Below are positions 8,129 to 16,349 of a stretch of 64,000 nucleotides of DNA, piece after piece. Both the position numbers and the translations under genes were made by a program. This stretch comes from Clostridium_AD frigoriphilum (GTDB lineage: Bacteria; Bacillota; Clostridia; Clostridiales; Clostridiaceae). Below the pieces are notes generated by a model, which had not been told where the DNA came from, did not search any database, and was given only the letters and a program-made list of their open reading frames with translations. The DNA lies in assembly GCF_036541405.1 (NCBI RefSeq), contig NZ_JAZHFS010000004.1, positions 186,001-250,000 of the forward strand, in the 5' to 3' direction. The stretch's first letter is position 1; every line of letters starts with the position of its first letter.

Positions 8129-9313
8129 TTATTTTATTTTCTGTAGTTGCTCTGCATTGTCTTTTACAATGCTATCTTTAAAATACCCCTTCTTCTCAAG
8201 GGTTTTAATTATTGCCAGATATTTTTGATAATATTGCGTTCCTTTATCAACTTGTTCTAAATTATAATATGACTTTGCAGTTTCTAAATAAATATCAGCT
8301 AAAACTTTTTCATCATTCATATAACTAAAATCATTTTTATCATCTTTAGCCTTCGAGTTTTTTTCTAGTTTACTGATTTGCTTTACCGCTGAATCCTCTG
8401 AAACAGTCTTTGATTCATCATATTTTTTAAGCCCATTTAAAGATTGTGCCTTTAATAAATAAAACTCTGTATCCGAAAATGCGCCAAACGTTTTATTTTT
8501 ATCATTATTAACATCAATACCTTTCTGTATAGATATAAGAGCATCATTATACATATTTGCTTTCACTTGTGAATCAGCTAAAAAGTACCATTGTGATACA
8601 TCGCGGCTATTTTCTTTTATTATACCTTTATAATATTTAACTACGTTTTTGAAGTATTCTTTATATAAATCTTTAGCATAGGTAACTTTTTCGCCATCAA
8701 ATCTAATTAGGTCGATTACATAGGTTTTATCTGGAGCATATATTTTCCATCCTGCAAATACAAATTCCTTTTTATCAGTTTCTAAGGAAGTCTTTACTAC
8801 CTCCATCTTATTCCACGTGCCTAAGTCAACTTTTTTAATATTATCATTATCAAATGTAAATAAGTTATATACTACTCCTGCATGAGTTGAGATTAGATTT
8901 CCAAATAATAAAGCTTTTTTACCATTAATAACTAGAAATTCACTATTTACTATTTTACTTCCTTCACCTTTGTACTCATATATTTTATTCCATTTACCAT
9001 TTTTTTCTTTAATTACTACAAATCCCTTTTCAAAAGATTCTGGGAGATCAAAGAATGCTATAATCTCATCTTTTTTATCATTATCAACATCCACACTAAT
9101 AACAGGTTTTCCAGTAGATATCTTTGATATAGCCACTAGCTTTGCTTTGTCTGGTAATAACTGTTTTGCTATTGAACTTATATCATCCTTTTTAAGCTGT
9201 GAATCTAAAAGTTTAGGCGGTTGTATTAATTCACTCGGACTTGATACAGTACACCCCCCCATAAACATTAAAGACATTACAAAAGAAAACATTAATATAG
9301 ACCTTTTATTCAT
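8129..9313 (-). CDS. TPR lipoprotein, first gene of a two-component operon
   Basis: The start at 9313 (MNKRSIL...) follows AAAGGGGTG; a GTG three codons upstream is less likely. The leader ends in the lipobox FMGGC (Cys21), so the protein is anchored outside the membrane. The first half contains a calcium-loop-like segment (DVDNDKKDE) of the FG-GAP/VCBS kind. The second half has helical repeats with the TPR pattern (NDALISIQKGI, ADIYLETAKSYYNLEQVDKG). Its place in front of a kinase/regulator pair suggests an accessory sensor or a surface target of the system. This is inference. Confidence 0.75.
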   Translation of the reverse strand: MNKRSILMFSFVMSLMFMGGCTVSSPSELIQPPKLLDSQLKKDDISSIAKQLLPDKAKLVAISKISTGKPVISVDVDNDKKDEIIAFFDLPESFEKGFVVIKEKNGKWNKIYEYKGEGSKIVNSEFLVINGKKALLFGNLISTHAGVVYNLFTFDNDNIKKVDLGTWNKMEVVKTSLETDKKEFVFAGWKIYAPDKTYVIDLIRFDGEKVTYAKDLYKEYFKNVVKYYKGIIKENSRDVSQWYFLADSQVKANMYNDALISIQKGIDVNNDKNKTFGAFSDTEFYLLKAQSLNGLKKYDESKTVSEDSAVKQISKLEKNSKAKDDKNDFSYMNDEKVLADIYLETAKSYYNLEQVDKGTQYYQKYLAIIKTLEKKGYFKDSIVKDNAEQLQKIK

Positions 9314-9476
9314 AACAAACACCCCTTTATATATATCGTAAACAATTGTTTTTTCCTGTCTAGATTTTCATTATAACCTTTATTTGTAATTAAATAGTTA
9401 CATAGAAATAAAATAAATGGGAATGTTATATATCAATTAGTGTACTAATGAGGTTACGATTTAATTTGAATATATA

Positions 9477-10157
9477 TTATCCTTTATATATTACTATTTG
9501 TTTATTAATAATGATTCTATGGCTTAATGTTTTAAACATAAGTCCCATAGCCTCAGCATTACCTTTAAACGTATAGGTCTTCTCTAAAAATTTTATTCCC
9601 TTATTATCTATAATTTTTGATTTTGATTCAAGTTCTGTTGCCATCCGAACCCATACTACCCATTCCTCCTTCAATGATTTCTGTTGCCACTTTTCCATCC
9701 TTAATATATGATTCTAATAGTTCCACTCTACGTGTCCGCTGTGAACCATTCATCATATCTGTGAATAATTTCCTGTCTTTTTCATCAGCTAATTGAATAG
9801 TCCCATTTACCAAGACCGACATCTTGCTTGCTGATAAAGTTGTGAATTTATATTTAACGCCTTGAGATTCTATGATTTTATTTATATTACTGTTTACTAC
9901 CCGCTTTATTGCTTTATACATATTAATTTTAAAACTTATATGTCCCTCTTCTCCATTAGATATATCATTTGAATTAGAAGATATTTGATATAGTTAAATT
10001 TTCAATTTTATCTTCGCTCTCTCCTACAATTCTATACATAATAGTTGTTTTATTATTATCAAACATTACCCCATCTAAAATAACCTCTACTCCATTTTTA
10101 AACTTATAACTTTTATTAAGTTCTTGTCCCCTTCCAAGTTCATTAAGCTCTTTAATG
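9477..10157 (-). pseudogene. Remnant of an anti-sigma factor (DUF4179/DUF5643-like C-terminal part)
   Basis: Three frames follow one another with no gap in protein-like sequence: SGSIKELNELGRGQELNKSY ... IENLTISNI (to about 9980), then SNDISNGEEGHISFKINMYK and the 97-residue stretch from 9921 to about 9650, then LESKSKIIDNKGIKFLEKTY ... to 9477. At least two frameshifts (about 9980 and 9650) break it. The 'LGRGQELNKSY KF NG ... ILDGVMFDNNKTTIMYRI' pattern resembles the C-terminal domains of DUF4179 anti-sigma proteins, which fits the sigma stub directly upstream. The membrane-anchored N-terminal half is missing. Confidence 0.6.
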
Positions 10158-10343
10158 CTACCTGAGCTTATCTTGCTGATACAGCATAACTATCATATTC
10201 TCCATGGCATCCATAGCATCTTCCTTATTTTCAGTATAAACATAAGCAAGTTTATAAAACTCATTTTTTCTTTCCATAATTAAGTTTAAAAGTGCTTCTT
10301 TATCTCCATTTTTAGCACTTTTAACAAGTAGCCGCTTTTCCAA
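10158..10343 (-). pseudogene. Truncated sigma-70 family (ECF-type) sigma factor
   Basis: TTG at 10343 follows AAAGGGGG and opens a frame of 61 residues. It begins with the region 2 pattern of ECF sigma factors (LVKSAKNGDKEALLNLI, YKLAYVYTENKEDAMDAMEN). The frame ends after DKLR, where a normal protein would have about 100 more residues including region 4. The sequence then switches abruptly into the anti-sigma C-terminal part, so one deletion removed the end of the sigma gene and the start of its partner. Confidence 0.7.
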
Positions 10344-10421
10344 ATTTCTGCCCCCTTTGATTTTATACTTTCTTCTCTGTTCCACTATACCTACTTATAT
10401 GAGTTCTTAACATTATAAAAA

Positions 10422-10491
10422 GTTCATATTATTTTTTTAGTTATAATATGAACACAAGTAACCCTACATCTAATTATGTAGGGTTACTTGT
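10422..10491. repeat. Two adjacent inverted repeats
   Basis: GTTCATATTAT/ATAATATGAAC (10422-10453) is followed at once by a perfect 16-bp stem, ACAAGTAACCCTACAT/ATGTAGGGTTACTTGT (10454-10491), with a 6-nt loop. The second lacks a clear T-tract. It may be a terminator, an RNA element or an operator for the broken sigma gene. Confidence 0.5.
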
Positions 10492-10565
10492 AACGATATA
10501 TATATAATATGTATTAATTCAACCACACATTTTCTGCATTTTACCTAGTCAAACGAAATTGGAAT

Positions 10566-10640
10566 TTATGCATCTCCTTTCATTTGTTTAGGAGCTACTC
10601 CATAAAAACGGCTAAATGCTTTAGTAAAATTTCTGTATTG
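10566..10640 (-). pseudogene. C-terminal tail of an AraC-family regulator
   Basis: Read on the minus strand, this piece encodes RNFTKAFSRFYGVAPKQMKG and two more residues before a stop. That is the second helix-turn-helix end of AraC proteins (compare FTKAFTRFHGVTP in the intact AraC at 43091). Everything upstream of this 25-residue tail is lost. Confidence 0.7.
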
Positions 10641-10644
10641 TATA

Positions 10645-10878
10645 TTAACTTATTTTTCTAGTAGCAAAGCTTATTATACTTGTTAGTATCAGCGCTGTTA
10701 TAAAGGCAATGATGATACTAGAGAAAAAACCACTTAAAAAATAAGCACTGAATTTTTGCCAAATTGTTGCACCTGCTACCCAGTCTATTGCCACAAACAT
10801 AACATTTTTAACATATCCAATAACGAAGAATGCAATAGCAAATATAATTATGAAAATAACAGTTGTATTTTTTCTCAT
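10645..10878 (-). CDS. Small two-helix membrane protein
   Basis: This 77-aa protein starts at ATG 10878, 6 bp after TAGGAGG. An upstream in-frame ATG is ignored because it precedes the ribosome site. Hydrophobic helices lie near residues 6-26 and 47-70, with a basic start (MRKN) and end (TRKIS). No family was recognised. It abuts an AraC tail, which suggests it escaped a deletion. Confidence 0.6.
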   Translation of the reverse strand: MRKNTTVIFIIIFAIAFFVIGYVKNVMFVAIDWVAGATIWQKFSAYFLSGFFSSIIIAFITALILTSIISFATRKIS

Positions 10879-10896
10879 TATTCCTCCTAAATACAT

Positions 10897-11198
10897 AAAA
10901 TTTTAAAATTTAATTTTATTATCATTAAACTGTCTCTTTTTGCTTATATTAATTTAGAATACATTAATAATGCAATTATAACATATATTGTATTTCATTA
11001 AAGCATTATTTTTATGAAATGGTTAGATAATGTCCTAGCTAAAATCATATATTCTTTTCATATCCAATTTACGGTAAAAATGGTATAATTAAATAAATGT
11101 TTTGTATCTCAACCATAATCAAGTGCACAGTAATTGATTAGTAATAATGATCATTTGCATAAAGAAAAGAAAATAGAACATATAATAGGAGGTTTATT
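10897..11198. other. Intergenic region with a recurring extended -10 promoter
   Basis: This 300-bp divergent gap has no coding frame. It holds a shared promoter motif: TTTACGGTAAAAATGGTATA at 11069-11088, with -10 TATAAT at 11084-11089 and an extended TG two bases before it, reading toward the gene at 11199. No usable -35 is visible. The stretch downstream (AATAAATGTTTTGTATCTC) also matches the region before the LytTR gene at 47165. Confidence 0.55.
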
Positions 11199-11537
11199 TT
11201 GAATATATCACAAGTAGTACTTATAGTAGTTTCAGTAGCGATACTATTGGACAGTATAAATTTATTAACAAATACCTCTAAAATATTAGTTAAATACTCA
11301 ATGAAATTAAGGACAGTTTGTAATTCCCGTATAAGAAGTGCAATAACTAAGAATCATGACAAGACAGCTAAAATACTGGGAATACAAGGTATAATATGTG
11401 GAACGCTGTTTCTAATAATTTCAATTAATATTAATAATACTGAATTGAGTAGAGGTTCAACAGGATTATTTATTCTACTGGCAATATCAGTATTCAACAT
11501 ATTTATATTAGGAGTAATAGTTCCATCCATTAAATAG
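11199..11537 (+). CDS. Three-helix membrane protein of unknown function
   Basis: TTG at 11199 lies 7 bp after ATAGGAGG. The 112-aa product has hydrophobic helices near residues 3-22, 60-78 and 90-108 with a basic loop between the first two (RTVCNSRIRSAITKNHDK). No family was recognised. Its upstream region carries the same extended -10 motif as both LytTR genes in this window, so it may share their control. The leader between that promoter and TTG is about 100 nt and has no obvious structure. Confidence 0.6.
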   Translation: MNISQVVLIVVSVAILLDSINLLTNTSKILVKYSMKLRTVCNSRIRSAITKNHDKTAKILGIQGIICGTLFLIISININNTELSRGSTGLFILLAISVFNIFILGVIVPSIK

Positions 11538-11598
11538 GCGTGTTTTATTTGCGATTCCTAATTGGGTGTATATTTACTTAATATGCAATATGCCTTTT

Positions 11599-12420
11599 TT
11601 AAACTATTAACAACTTTTTTATAACAAAAATATTTCCTATAGCAGTTAGAATTATTCCAATAAGTATAAAACTCCATGATATAGTTGTGAATATAAACGA
11701 CGGCTTTATAAAACTAATGCACAATGCTTCATAATAAGAATTTGCTTTATGATATGCAAAACTATATAAGAAATAAAGCACTATTACTGCGGATATTGCT
11801 CCTAAAAATCCAGTTATTATCCCCTCAAAAATAAATTTCCATCTAATAAACCAATCGGTTGCACCAAGATATTGCATCATATTGACTTCATTAATTCTTG
11901 GATATATAGCAAGTTCTATTGTATTCTTAATTAAAAAAAATGTTGCTACCATAAGTATAAGAAAAAGTATCACTCCTACCCATTGAATCATTTTAATCAT
12001 CCCCAAAATATTATTAGGAATGTTTTGATTACTGTTAATTTTATTTACACCTTGTACCCCTTTAAACTGAGAAATTATTTTAGATATATCATTTGGCCCA
12101 TTCACTTTAATTATATATGATGCTGATAGAGGAGTATTGTTTTCAAAAGCACTATCATTTACAACATTTGATGCTTGTATTTTTTTGTATATATTTCGCT
12201 GATCAGTAATCTTTATATCATCTCTTAAAGTCACCCGCACTTCATATTTGGAGTATATGCCGATAATACCCATTCTAAGATTCAACATGAATAGTACAAA
12301 TATTCCCAAAATAAATAACGTTGACATTATTGAAGTCATAGAGGAAATACTAGTAGTAGCATTGTTTCTAAGATTTTTTGAAGCATCTTTTGATAACAAA
12401 TTTAAAGTGCTAATCTTCAT
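11599..12420 (-). CDS. FtsX-like cell-division permease homologue without FtsE
   Basis: This 273-aa protein has the FtsX layout: cytoplasmic start (MKISTLNLLSKDASKNLRNN), one helix (about 30-48), an extracellular domain (50-138), then three helices. The last part carries the conserved 'TIELAIYPRINEVNMMQYLGATDWFIRWKF' region, with YPR and MQYLGAT as in FtsX. FtsX normally pairs with the ATPase FtsE and controls peptidoglycan hydrolases. No ftsE is adjacent and the gene stands alone between small membrane genes and a PadR module, so it is likely an accessory paralogue. Confidence 0.75.
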   Translation of the reverse strand: MKISTLNLLSKDASKNLRNNATTSISSMTSIMSTLFILGIFVLFMLNLRMGIIGIYSKYEVRVTLRDDIKITDQRNIYKKIQASNVVNDSAFENNTPLSASYIIKVNGPNDISKIISQFKGVQGVNKINSNQNIPNNILGMIKMIQWVGVILFLILMVATFFLIKNTIELAIYPRINEVNMMQYLGATDWFIRWKFIFEGIITGFLGAISAVIVLYFLYSFAYHKANSYYEALCISFIKPSFIFTTISWSFILIGIILTAIGNIFVIKKLLIV

Positions 12421-12606
12421 AATTATAACGACTCCTTTCTTTATCTCTTGTTAACAACCTTGATTTGCGTAAATTATACTATAATTAACCAAAATTGTAA
12501 AATAACAATTAGATACACTTATAGTTAAATCGATGTAAAAAAGAAAAGTTAACAACATATTTAAAATAATTATATCAAATTCTATATTGACAAATATATC
12601 ATACAC

Positions 12607-12631
12607 CACTATACTTTATAGTAGTATAGTG
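12607..12631 (+). promoter_or_regulatory. Palindrome before the PadR gene (probable autoregulatory operator)
   Basis: CACTATAC and GTATAGTG form an inverted repeat around a 9-nt centre directly upstream of the PadR start. The half-site TAGTATAG/CTATAC recurs in the palindrome before the MFS gene (13229-13247), which is the pattern expected for a repressor that controls itself and its exporter. Confidence 0.6.
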
Positions 12632-12647
12632 AATGGTGGTGATTAAA

Positions 12648-13175
12648 GTGTCTTCAATAAATTTAATAATACTTGGCTATCTGCAGCACAAAGAGAAAAG
12701 TGCCTATGAAATGGTTAAAGAATTTGATATCTGGAATCTTACTAAATGGCTAAAAATCAGTGACCCCTCAATTTATAAAAATATAATTAAATTATGCGAT
12801 AATGGATATTTAAATTCAAGAACTGTTAAAGAAGGTGAAATGCCCGAAAAAACATTATATTCACTGAATGAAAAAGGAAATTCATATTTCAATGAACTAA
12901 TGGAAGAAAGTTCAAAACATATAGGAAATGTTTATTTAGATTTTAATGCATTTTTAGCTAATATAGAGAATGTACCAGAAGAAAAAAGAAAAGAATACCT
13001 TGAAAACTTCAAAAACAAGGCAGAAGAACGTAGATCGTTTGTGGAGTCAATTTACAATAACGCAAAACATCAAAATGAAAGATCTGGTTCTGAATTGCTT
13101 ATATTAGATCTATATAACGAATTTTATAACATTCTACAAAAATGGTCTGAAAAAGTTTTTGATCATTATAATTAA
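12648..13175 (+). CDS. PadR-family transcriptional regulator
   Basis: This 175-aa protein has an N-terminal winged helix (LIILGYLQHKEKSAYEMVKEF ... SIYKNIIKLCDNGYL, then a wing with TLYSLNEKGN) and a helical Vir-type dimerisation tail. GTG at 12648 is preferred because PadR proteins begin MSSINLIILGYL and GGTGGTG sits before it; an ATG five codons upstream is the alternative. PadR proteins typically repress a drug exporter and release DNA when the drug binds. The DHA2 transporter next door and the shared palindromes fit that. Confidence 0.88.
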   Translation: MSSINLIILGYLQHKEKSAYEMVKEFDIWNLTKWLKISDPSIYKNIIKLCDNGYLNSRTVKEGEMPEKTLYSLNEKGNSYFNELMEESSKHIGNVYLDFNAFLANIENVPEEKRKEYLENFKNKAEERRSFVESIYNNAKHQNERSGSELLILDLYNEFYNILQKWSEKVFDHYN

Positions 13176-13184
13176 TAATTGGGT

Positions 13185-13221
13185 GTCTCTAATAAATTTT
13201 TATATTGAGAGACATTTTTTT
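13185..13221 (+). terminator. Terminator between PadR and the MFS exporter
   Basis: GTCTCT pairs with AGAGAC around a T/A-rich loop and is followed by ATTTTTTT. It separates the regulator transcript from the exporter, which then needs its own promoter. Confidence 0.7.
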
Positions 13222-13228
13222 CGCCTAG

Positions 13229-13247
13229 CTACTATAATGTATAGTAG
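13229..13247 (+). promoter_or_regulatory. Perfect palindrome before the MFS exporter
   Basis: CTACTATA-ATG-TATAGTAG is a perfect 8-bp inverted repeat 50 bp upstream of the exporter ATG. It shares TATAGTAG with the site before the PadR gene and is the likely operator. Confidence 0.65.
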
Positions 13248-13296
13248 TTTATTATATACTAATATATTTAACATTATTATTTAGGAGGTTTATATT

Positions 13297-14952
13297 ATGA
13301 ACAAAAAATATCAAATCATTTCTTTTGTGGCCATTATTTTGGGGTTTTTTATGGCATTATTAGATACAACTATAGTAAATATCACTTTGCCTAAAATGAC
13401 TGAATACTTTAATACTACTATGGCCCATATTTCTTGGGTAGTAAATGCCTATAATCTAGCTTTTGCAGCTATTGTACTGACTGCTTCAAGACTTTCAGAT
13501 CAATTTGGGAGAAAAAAACTGTTTATTACAGGGGTATTTCTATTTACTATATCTTCACTGCTATGTGGTATTTCGAATTCCCTTGAGGTACTTATATTAT
13601 TTAGAGCACTTCAAGGGCTATCTGCAGCTTTTGTTGTGACTATTGCAATGCCTCTTTCTGCTGAAATATTCCCACCAGAAAAGAGAAGAACAATTATGGC
13701 ACTTTGGGGAGCTTTTGCTGGTCTTGCTGCTGCAAGTGGACCATCAATTGGTGGTATAGTAACTCAATTTTTTAATTGGAGATATATTTTCTTTATTAAT
13801 GTACCTATAGGTTGTATTTGTATAATACTAACTATGAAATTCATAAAGGAATCTTATGACCCAACTGCAAGTAAAAATATAGACTTTGGTGGAATTATAA
13901 CAATCTCCACTGCTATGTTTTGCTTAACTTTCGCATTAATGAAGGCTAATGAAAAAGGCTGGACTTCAATCTTTATCCTTTCCCTCTTTGCGGTTTCCGC
14001 TATAGTCCTTATACTATTTGTTATTATTGAACTAAAAGTTAAGGAGCCCCTGCTTCCACTTAGTTTATTTAAATCCGTACAATTTACAAACGGCTCGATT
14101 TCTCTATTCTTACTGGGACTTGGTATGATGTCTGGTACCTATTTGCTATCTTTTTTCCTAATTCAGGTTAAAGGATTAAATCAACTGTCAGCAGGACTTA
14201 TTATTTCAACTATGTCCTTAACCTCAATGCTTTTTTCAATATTAGCTGCTATTTTGACAAAAAAATTAGGTAGCAGATTAATTAGTGCATTGGGTATTCT
14301 TTTACTTTGTGTCTCCTGCTACTTAAATAGTTCTCTTACTCAAAATTCTTCAAATATAGATATTATTTTAAGATTAATTGTTGCTGGTGCTGGTACGGGT
14401 CTTAGTATGGCAACACTAATAGGTTCTATAATGGCTAACGTTCCTGTAGATAAAATAGGAATAGCTTCTGGAATAAGTAACATGACAAGAACACTTGGAA
14501 CTGTACTTGGAGTTGCCTTAGTCTTAACTATATTTACATCAAATATGACTACTCAGATATCTGATGCTAAAGACTCTGCTGTGCAAATAATACAGAATGA
14601 CACTGTATTTGATAATAAAACCAAGCTGCAGATGATTTCTTCTATCAAAACAGGTAGTGATAAAAGCGTTAGTCTTTCAGCAATATTAAACACAATTGAT
14701 AAAAAAGAAACTGCTGTGCTAGCTTTCTCTTCAGCCATGACTGAAAATAAAATCAAAGAAAGTTTTGAAGCTCAAAAGAAAGAAACCAAAAAAATAGTAC
14801 CTGTTATCCAAGATAACTTTTTGACCTATACTGTTAAAGCTTTTAGTTTTACATTTAAAATGAGTGCTGTAATTCTTTTACCAGGTATACTTTTTGCATT
14901 ATTCAGTGACAAAAAGAGATATCCTAATATAAAAAATAAGCAGGTTGTTTAA
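13297..14952 (+). CDS. DHA2-family MFS drug exporter (EmrB/QacA type, 14 helices)
   Basis: This 551-aa protein has the 14-helix DHA2 pattern. Motif D1 is LDTTIVNITLPKM (22-34) and motif A is RLSDQFGRKKLF (about 65-76). Motif C is near GAFAGLAAASGPSIGG, the antiporter signature region, where glycine and proline are kept. A long loop (about 425-500) precedes the last helix. The start has AGGAGG 8 bp upstream. It should export lipophilic or cationic drugs by proton exchange under control of the PadR gene in front. Its last 45 codons are partly duplicated at 34787. Confidence 0.92.
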   Translation: MNKKYQIISFVAIILGFFMALLDTTIVNITLPKMTEYFNTTMAHISWVVNAYNLAFAAIVLTASRLSDQFGRKKLFITGVFLFTISSLLCGISNSLEVLILFRALQGLSAAFVVTIAMPLSAEIFPPEKRRTIMALWGAFAGLAAASGPSIGGIVTQFFNWRYIFFINVPIGCICIILTMKFIKESYDPTASKNIDFGGIITISTAMFCLTFALMKANEKGWTSIFILSLFAVSAIVLILFVIIELKVKEPLLPLSLFKSVQFTNGSISLFLLGLGMMSGTYLLSFFLIQVKGLNQLSAGLIISTMSLTSMLFSILAAILTKKLGSRLISALGILLLCVSCYLNSSLTQNSSNIDIILRLIVAGAGTGLSMATLIGSIMANVPVDKIGIASGISNMTRTLGTVLGVALVLTIFTSNMTTQISDAKDSAVQIIQNDTVFDNKTKLQMISSIKTGSDKSVSLSAILNTIDKKETAVLAFSSAMTENKIKESFEAQKKETKKIVPVIQDNFLTYTVKAFSFTFKMSAVILLPGILFALFSDKKRYPNIKNKQVV

Positions 14953-14969
14953 AACACAAACAATGCTTC

Positions 14970-15026
14970 GCGGATAGCGCTAAGGCATTAATTCAAGAAA
15001 ATAAAAGTACAAAAGAGGTCATTTAA
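14970..15026 (+). pseudogene. C-terminal tail of a second, lost MFS exporter
   Basis: An 18-codon stretch (ADSAKALIQENKSTKEVI, then stop) directly after the MFS stop resembles the end of a transporter. The decayed copy at 34787-34924 ends ENKRTREVI and continues with the same non-coding bases, so this tail is a trace of a tandem paralogue removed by deletion. Confidence 0.45.
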
Positions 15027-15060
15027 CAAAGTGAAATATTCCCACTTACCCACAGTGGCA

Positions 15061-15097
15061 ACAGGTCCTACTCAAGTGAAGTAGGACCTGTTTTTGT
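15061..15097 (+). terminator. Strong rho-independent terminator
   Basis: ACAGGTCCTACT pairs perfectly with AGTAGGACCTGT around a 7-nt loop and runs into TTTTTG. It ends the MFS transcript and, read backwards, may also end the PEBP gene. Confidence 0.9.
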
Positions 15098-15178
15098 TCA
15101 ATGGACTAATATAAATTTATATTAAAGTGTATAATCACATGTCTTAAATTGTTACATTTCTGCAGACAATATTCCCGT

Positions 15179-15688
15179 TTAAGAATGTGCTAATATTTTT
15201 AATTCATCAGACTCTACAACATGGCCATTAATAGCTTTATAAAAATCATTCATGAAATATCCTTGCTTTAAATCTAATTTTTTATCGAGCCCATATACTT
15301 TTAGTGTATACTCATGTTCCTTGTCTGGTGGAGTTGGTCCAGCATATCTATTTGTTATATTAGAATCAGTCTCCCCGACATATGGTGAAGCAAAGCTATT
15401 TTGACCTTGCACAACATTCAGACTATTATCTACACTTATATTTTCTGTAAGACAGTTAATGTTAGCTGGAATATTACAAACTAACCAGTGTATCCAGGTG
15501 AACCCGCAAACTGGAATAGCATCATGGTCTAAAAAAGTAATAGCTATAGATTTAACTTTATCAGAAACATCAATAAATTCAATAGGAAAAGATATACATG
15601 GACTTCCTTTATATTGATATTTCTCCTCAGCAAATTTTGAGTATTTAGCTGGTAAATAACCATTTTCTGTTGTAACATTAATTTTCAT
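15179..15688 (-). CDS. PEBP family protein (YbhB/YbcL, Raf kinase inhibitor-like)
   Basis: This 169-aa protein has the PEBP ligand-pocket motifs: FLDHDAIP (around 52-59), GFTWIHWLVCNIP and GPTPPDKEHEYTLKVY. Bacterial members are small cytoplasmic or periplasmic anion-binding proteins whose role is unclear. AAAGGA lies upstream. It is divergent from the stub of a LysR gene (ATG at 15898 followed by a stop two codons later). A damaged second copy of the same divergent pair is at 34935-35582. Confidence 0.88.
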   Translation of the reverse strand: MKINVTTENGYLPAKYSKFAEEKYQYKGSPCISFPIEFIDVSDKVKSIAITFLDHDAIPVCGFTWIHWLVCNIPANINCLTENISVDNSLNVVQGQNSFASPYVGETDSNITNRYAGPTPPDKEHEYTLKVYGLDKKLDLKQGYFMNDFYKAINGHVVESDELKILAHS

Positions 15689-15903
15689 AAATTCCCATAT
15701 CCTTTCTTTTTTGCAACCTAATTTTTTAAAGATTTTTACGAATATTTCTTTGTTGCATCCCGTCTCTTATACTTGAATTTTTATCATAATGTTAACCCCT
15801 TTGTTATAGATAATACATTAAAACTGTATATTTTAAAATTTGTAATTTCTTAATATACTATTAAGGAAATCTTAATGATTGGTCGATAGGAGAAAAAATG
15901 AAT

Positions 15904-16263
15904 TTATAATAGTATTACACCTTTATAATAATTAATTTTGTCATTTAATTTCTCGAGATGTTCATTTGATTTTGCAATTTTTTTTTTAAGCGCAATTCTA
16001 TGTTTTATCAGCATTTCCATCCTTTCATTCATAGTAGAATCACCTAAAGCACGCAGCTCGGCATATTTTTGAATTTCCTTAATAGGCATCTGTGTATCTT
16101 TTAATCGTTTTATAAATTGCATCCAACTCACGTCAGTTTCACTATAACAACGCCTACCATTTTGTTTGCGATTTGGAATAATTAAATTTTCTTTCTCATA
16201 ATAGCGTAATGTGTATATGCTTATCTGAGTAAGATTTGAAAATTCTCCTATTGAATAATCCAT
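15904..16263 (-). CDS. MerR-family regulator of the adjacent SDR gene
   Basis: This 119-aa protein has an N-terminal MerR winged helix (YSIGEFSNLTQISIYTLRYYEKENLI, wing GRRCYSETDVSWMQFI) and a long dimerisation coiled coil (about 75-112). It is divergent from a short-chain dehydrogenase, a common clostridial pair, with a 19-bp-spacer promoter between them. Oddly, its last codons (GVILL, stop) are the antisense of the start of a former LysR gene. The decayed copy at 36270-36320 suggests the original end was KGAGPLLHL. The tail replacement is unlikely to disturb DNA binding. Confidence 0.88.
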   Translation of the reverse strand: MDYSIGEFSNLTQISIYTLRYYEKENLIIPNRKQNGRRCYSETDVSWMQFIKRLKDTQMPIKEIQKYAELRALGDSTMNERMEMLIKHRIALKKKIAKSNEHLEKLNDKINYYKGVILL

Positions 16264-16285
16264 CTTATCAATCTCCTTTTAATAT

Positions 16286-16316
16286 TTGACATAGAGTTAA
16301 CTCTACATTATATAAT
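16286..16316 (+). promoter_or_regulatory. MerR-type promoter with 19-bp spacer and internal palindrome
   Basis: TTGACA (16286-16291) and TATAAT (16311-16316) are both consensus but 19 bp apart. The spacer contains the perfect palindrome TAGAGTTAACTCTA (16292-16305). Overlong spacers that a MerR dimer untwists are diagnostic of this family. It reads into the SDR gene. Confidence 0.85.
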
Positions 16317-16349
16317 GAAAATAGTACCATATTAAAGGAGGTTTTTCAA

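Larger units (their letters stand above)
14636..15930. repeat. Segmental duplication, copy A (partner 34787-35443)
   Basis: Three blocks here recur in the same order at 34787-35443: the end of the MFS gene (14636-14760), the PEBP gene ends with the upstream intergenic region (15170-15700), and the LysR start (15898-15927). Identity by eye is about 90% in the non-coding part. Copy B lost most of the coding blocks; copy A lost LysR. Confidence 0.85.

Noticed and set aside
10645..10878. DUF2798 protein
   Set aside because: Size and helices fit, but the characteristic sequence was not seen, so it was left unnamed.
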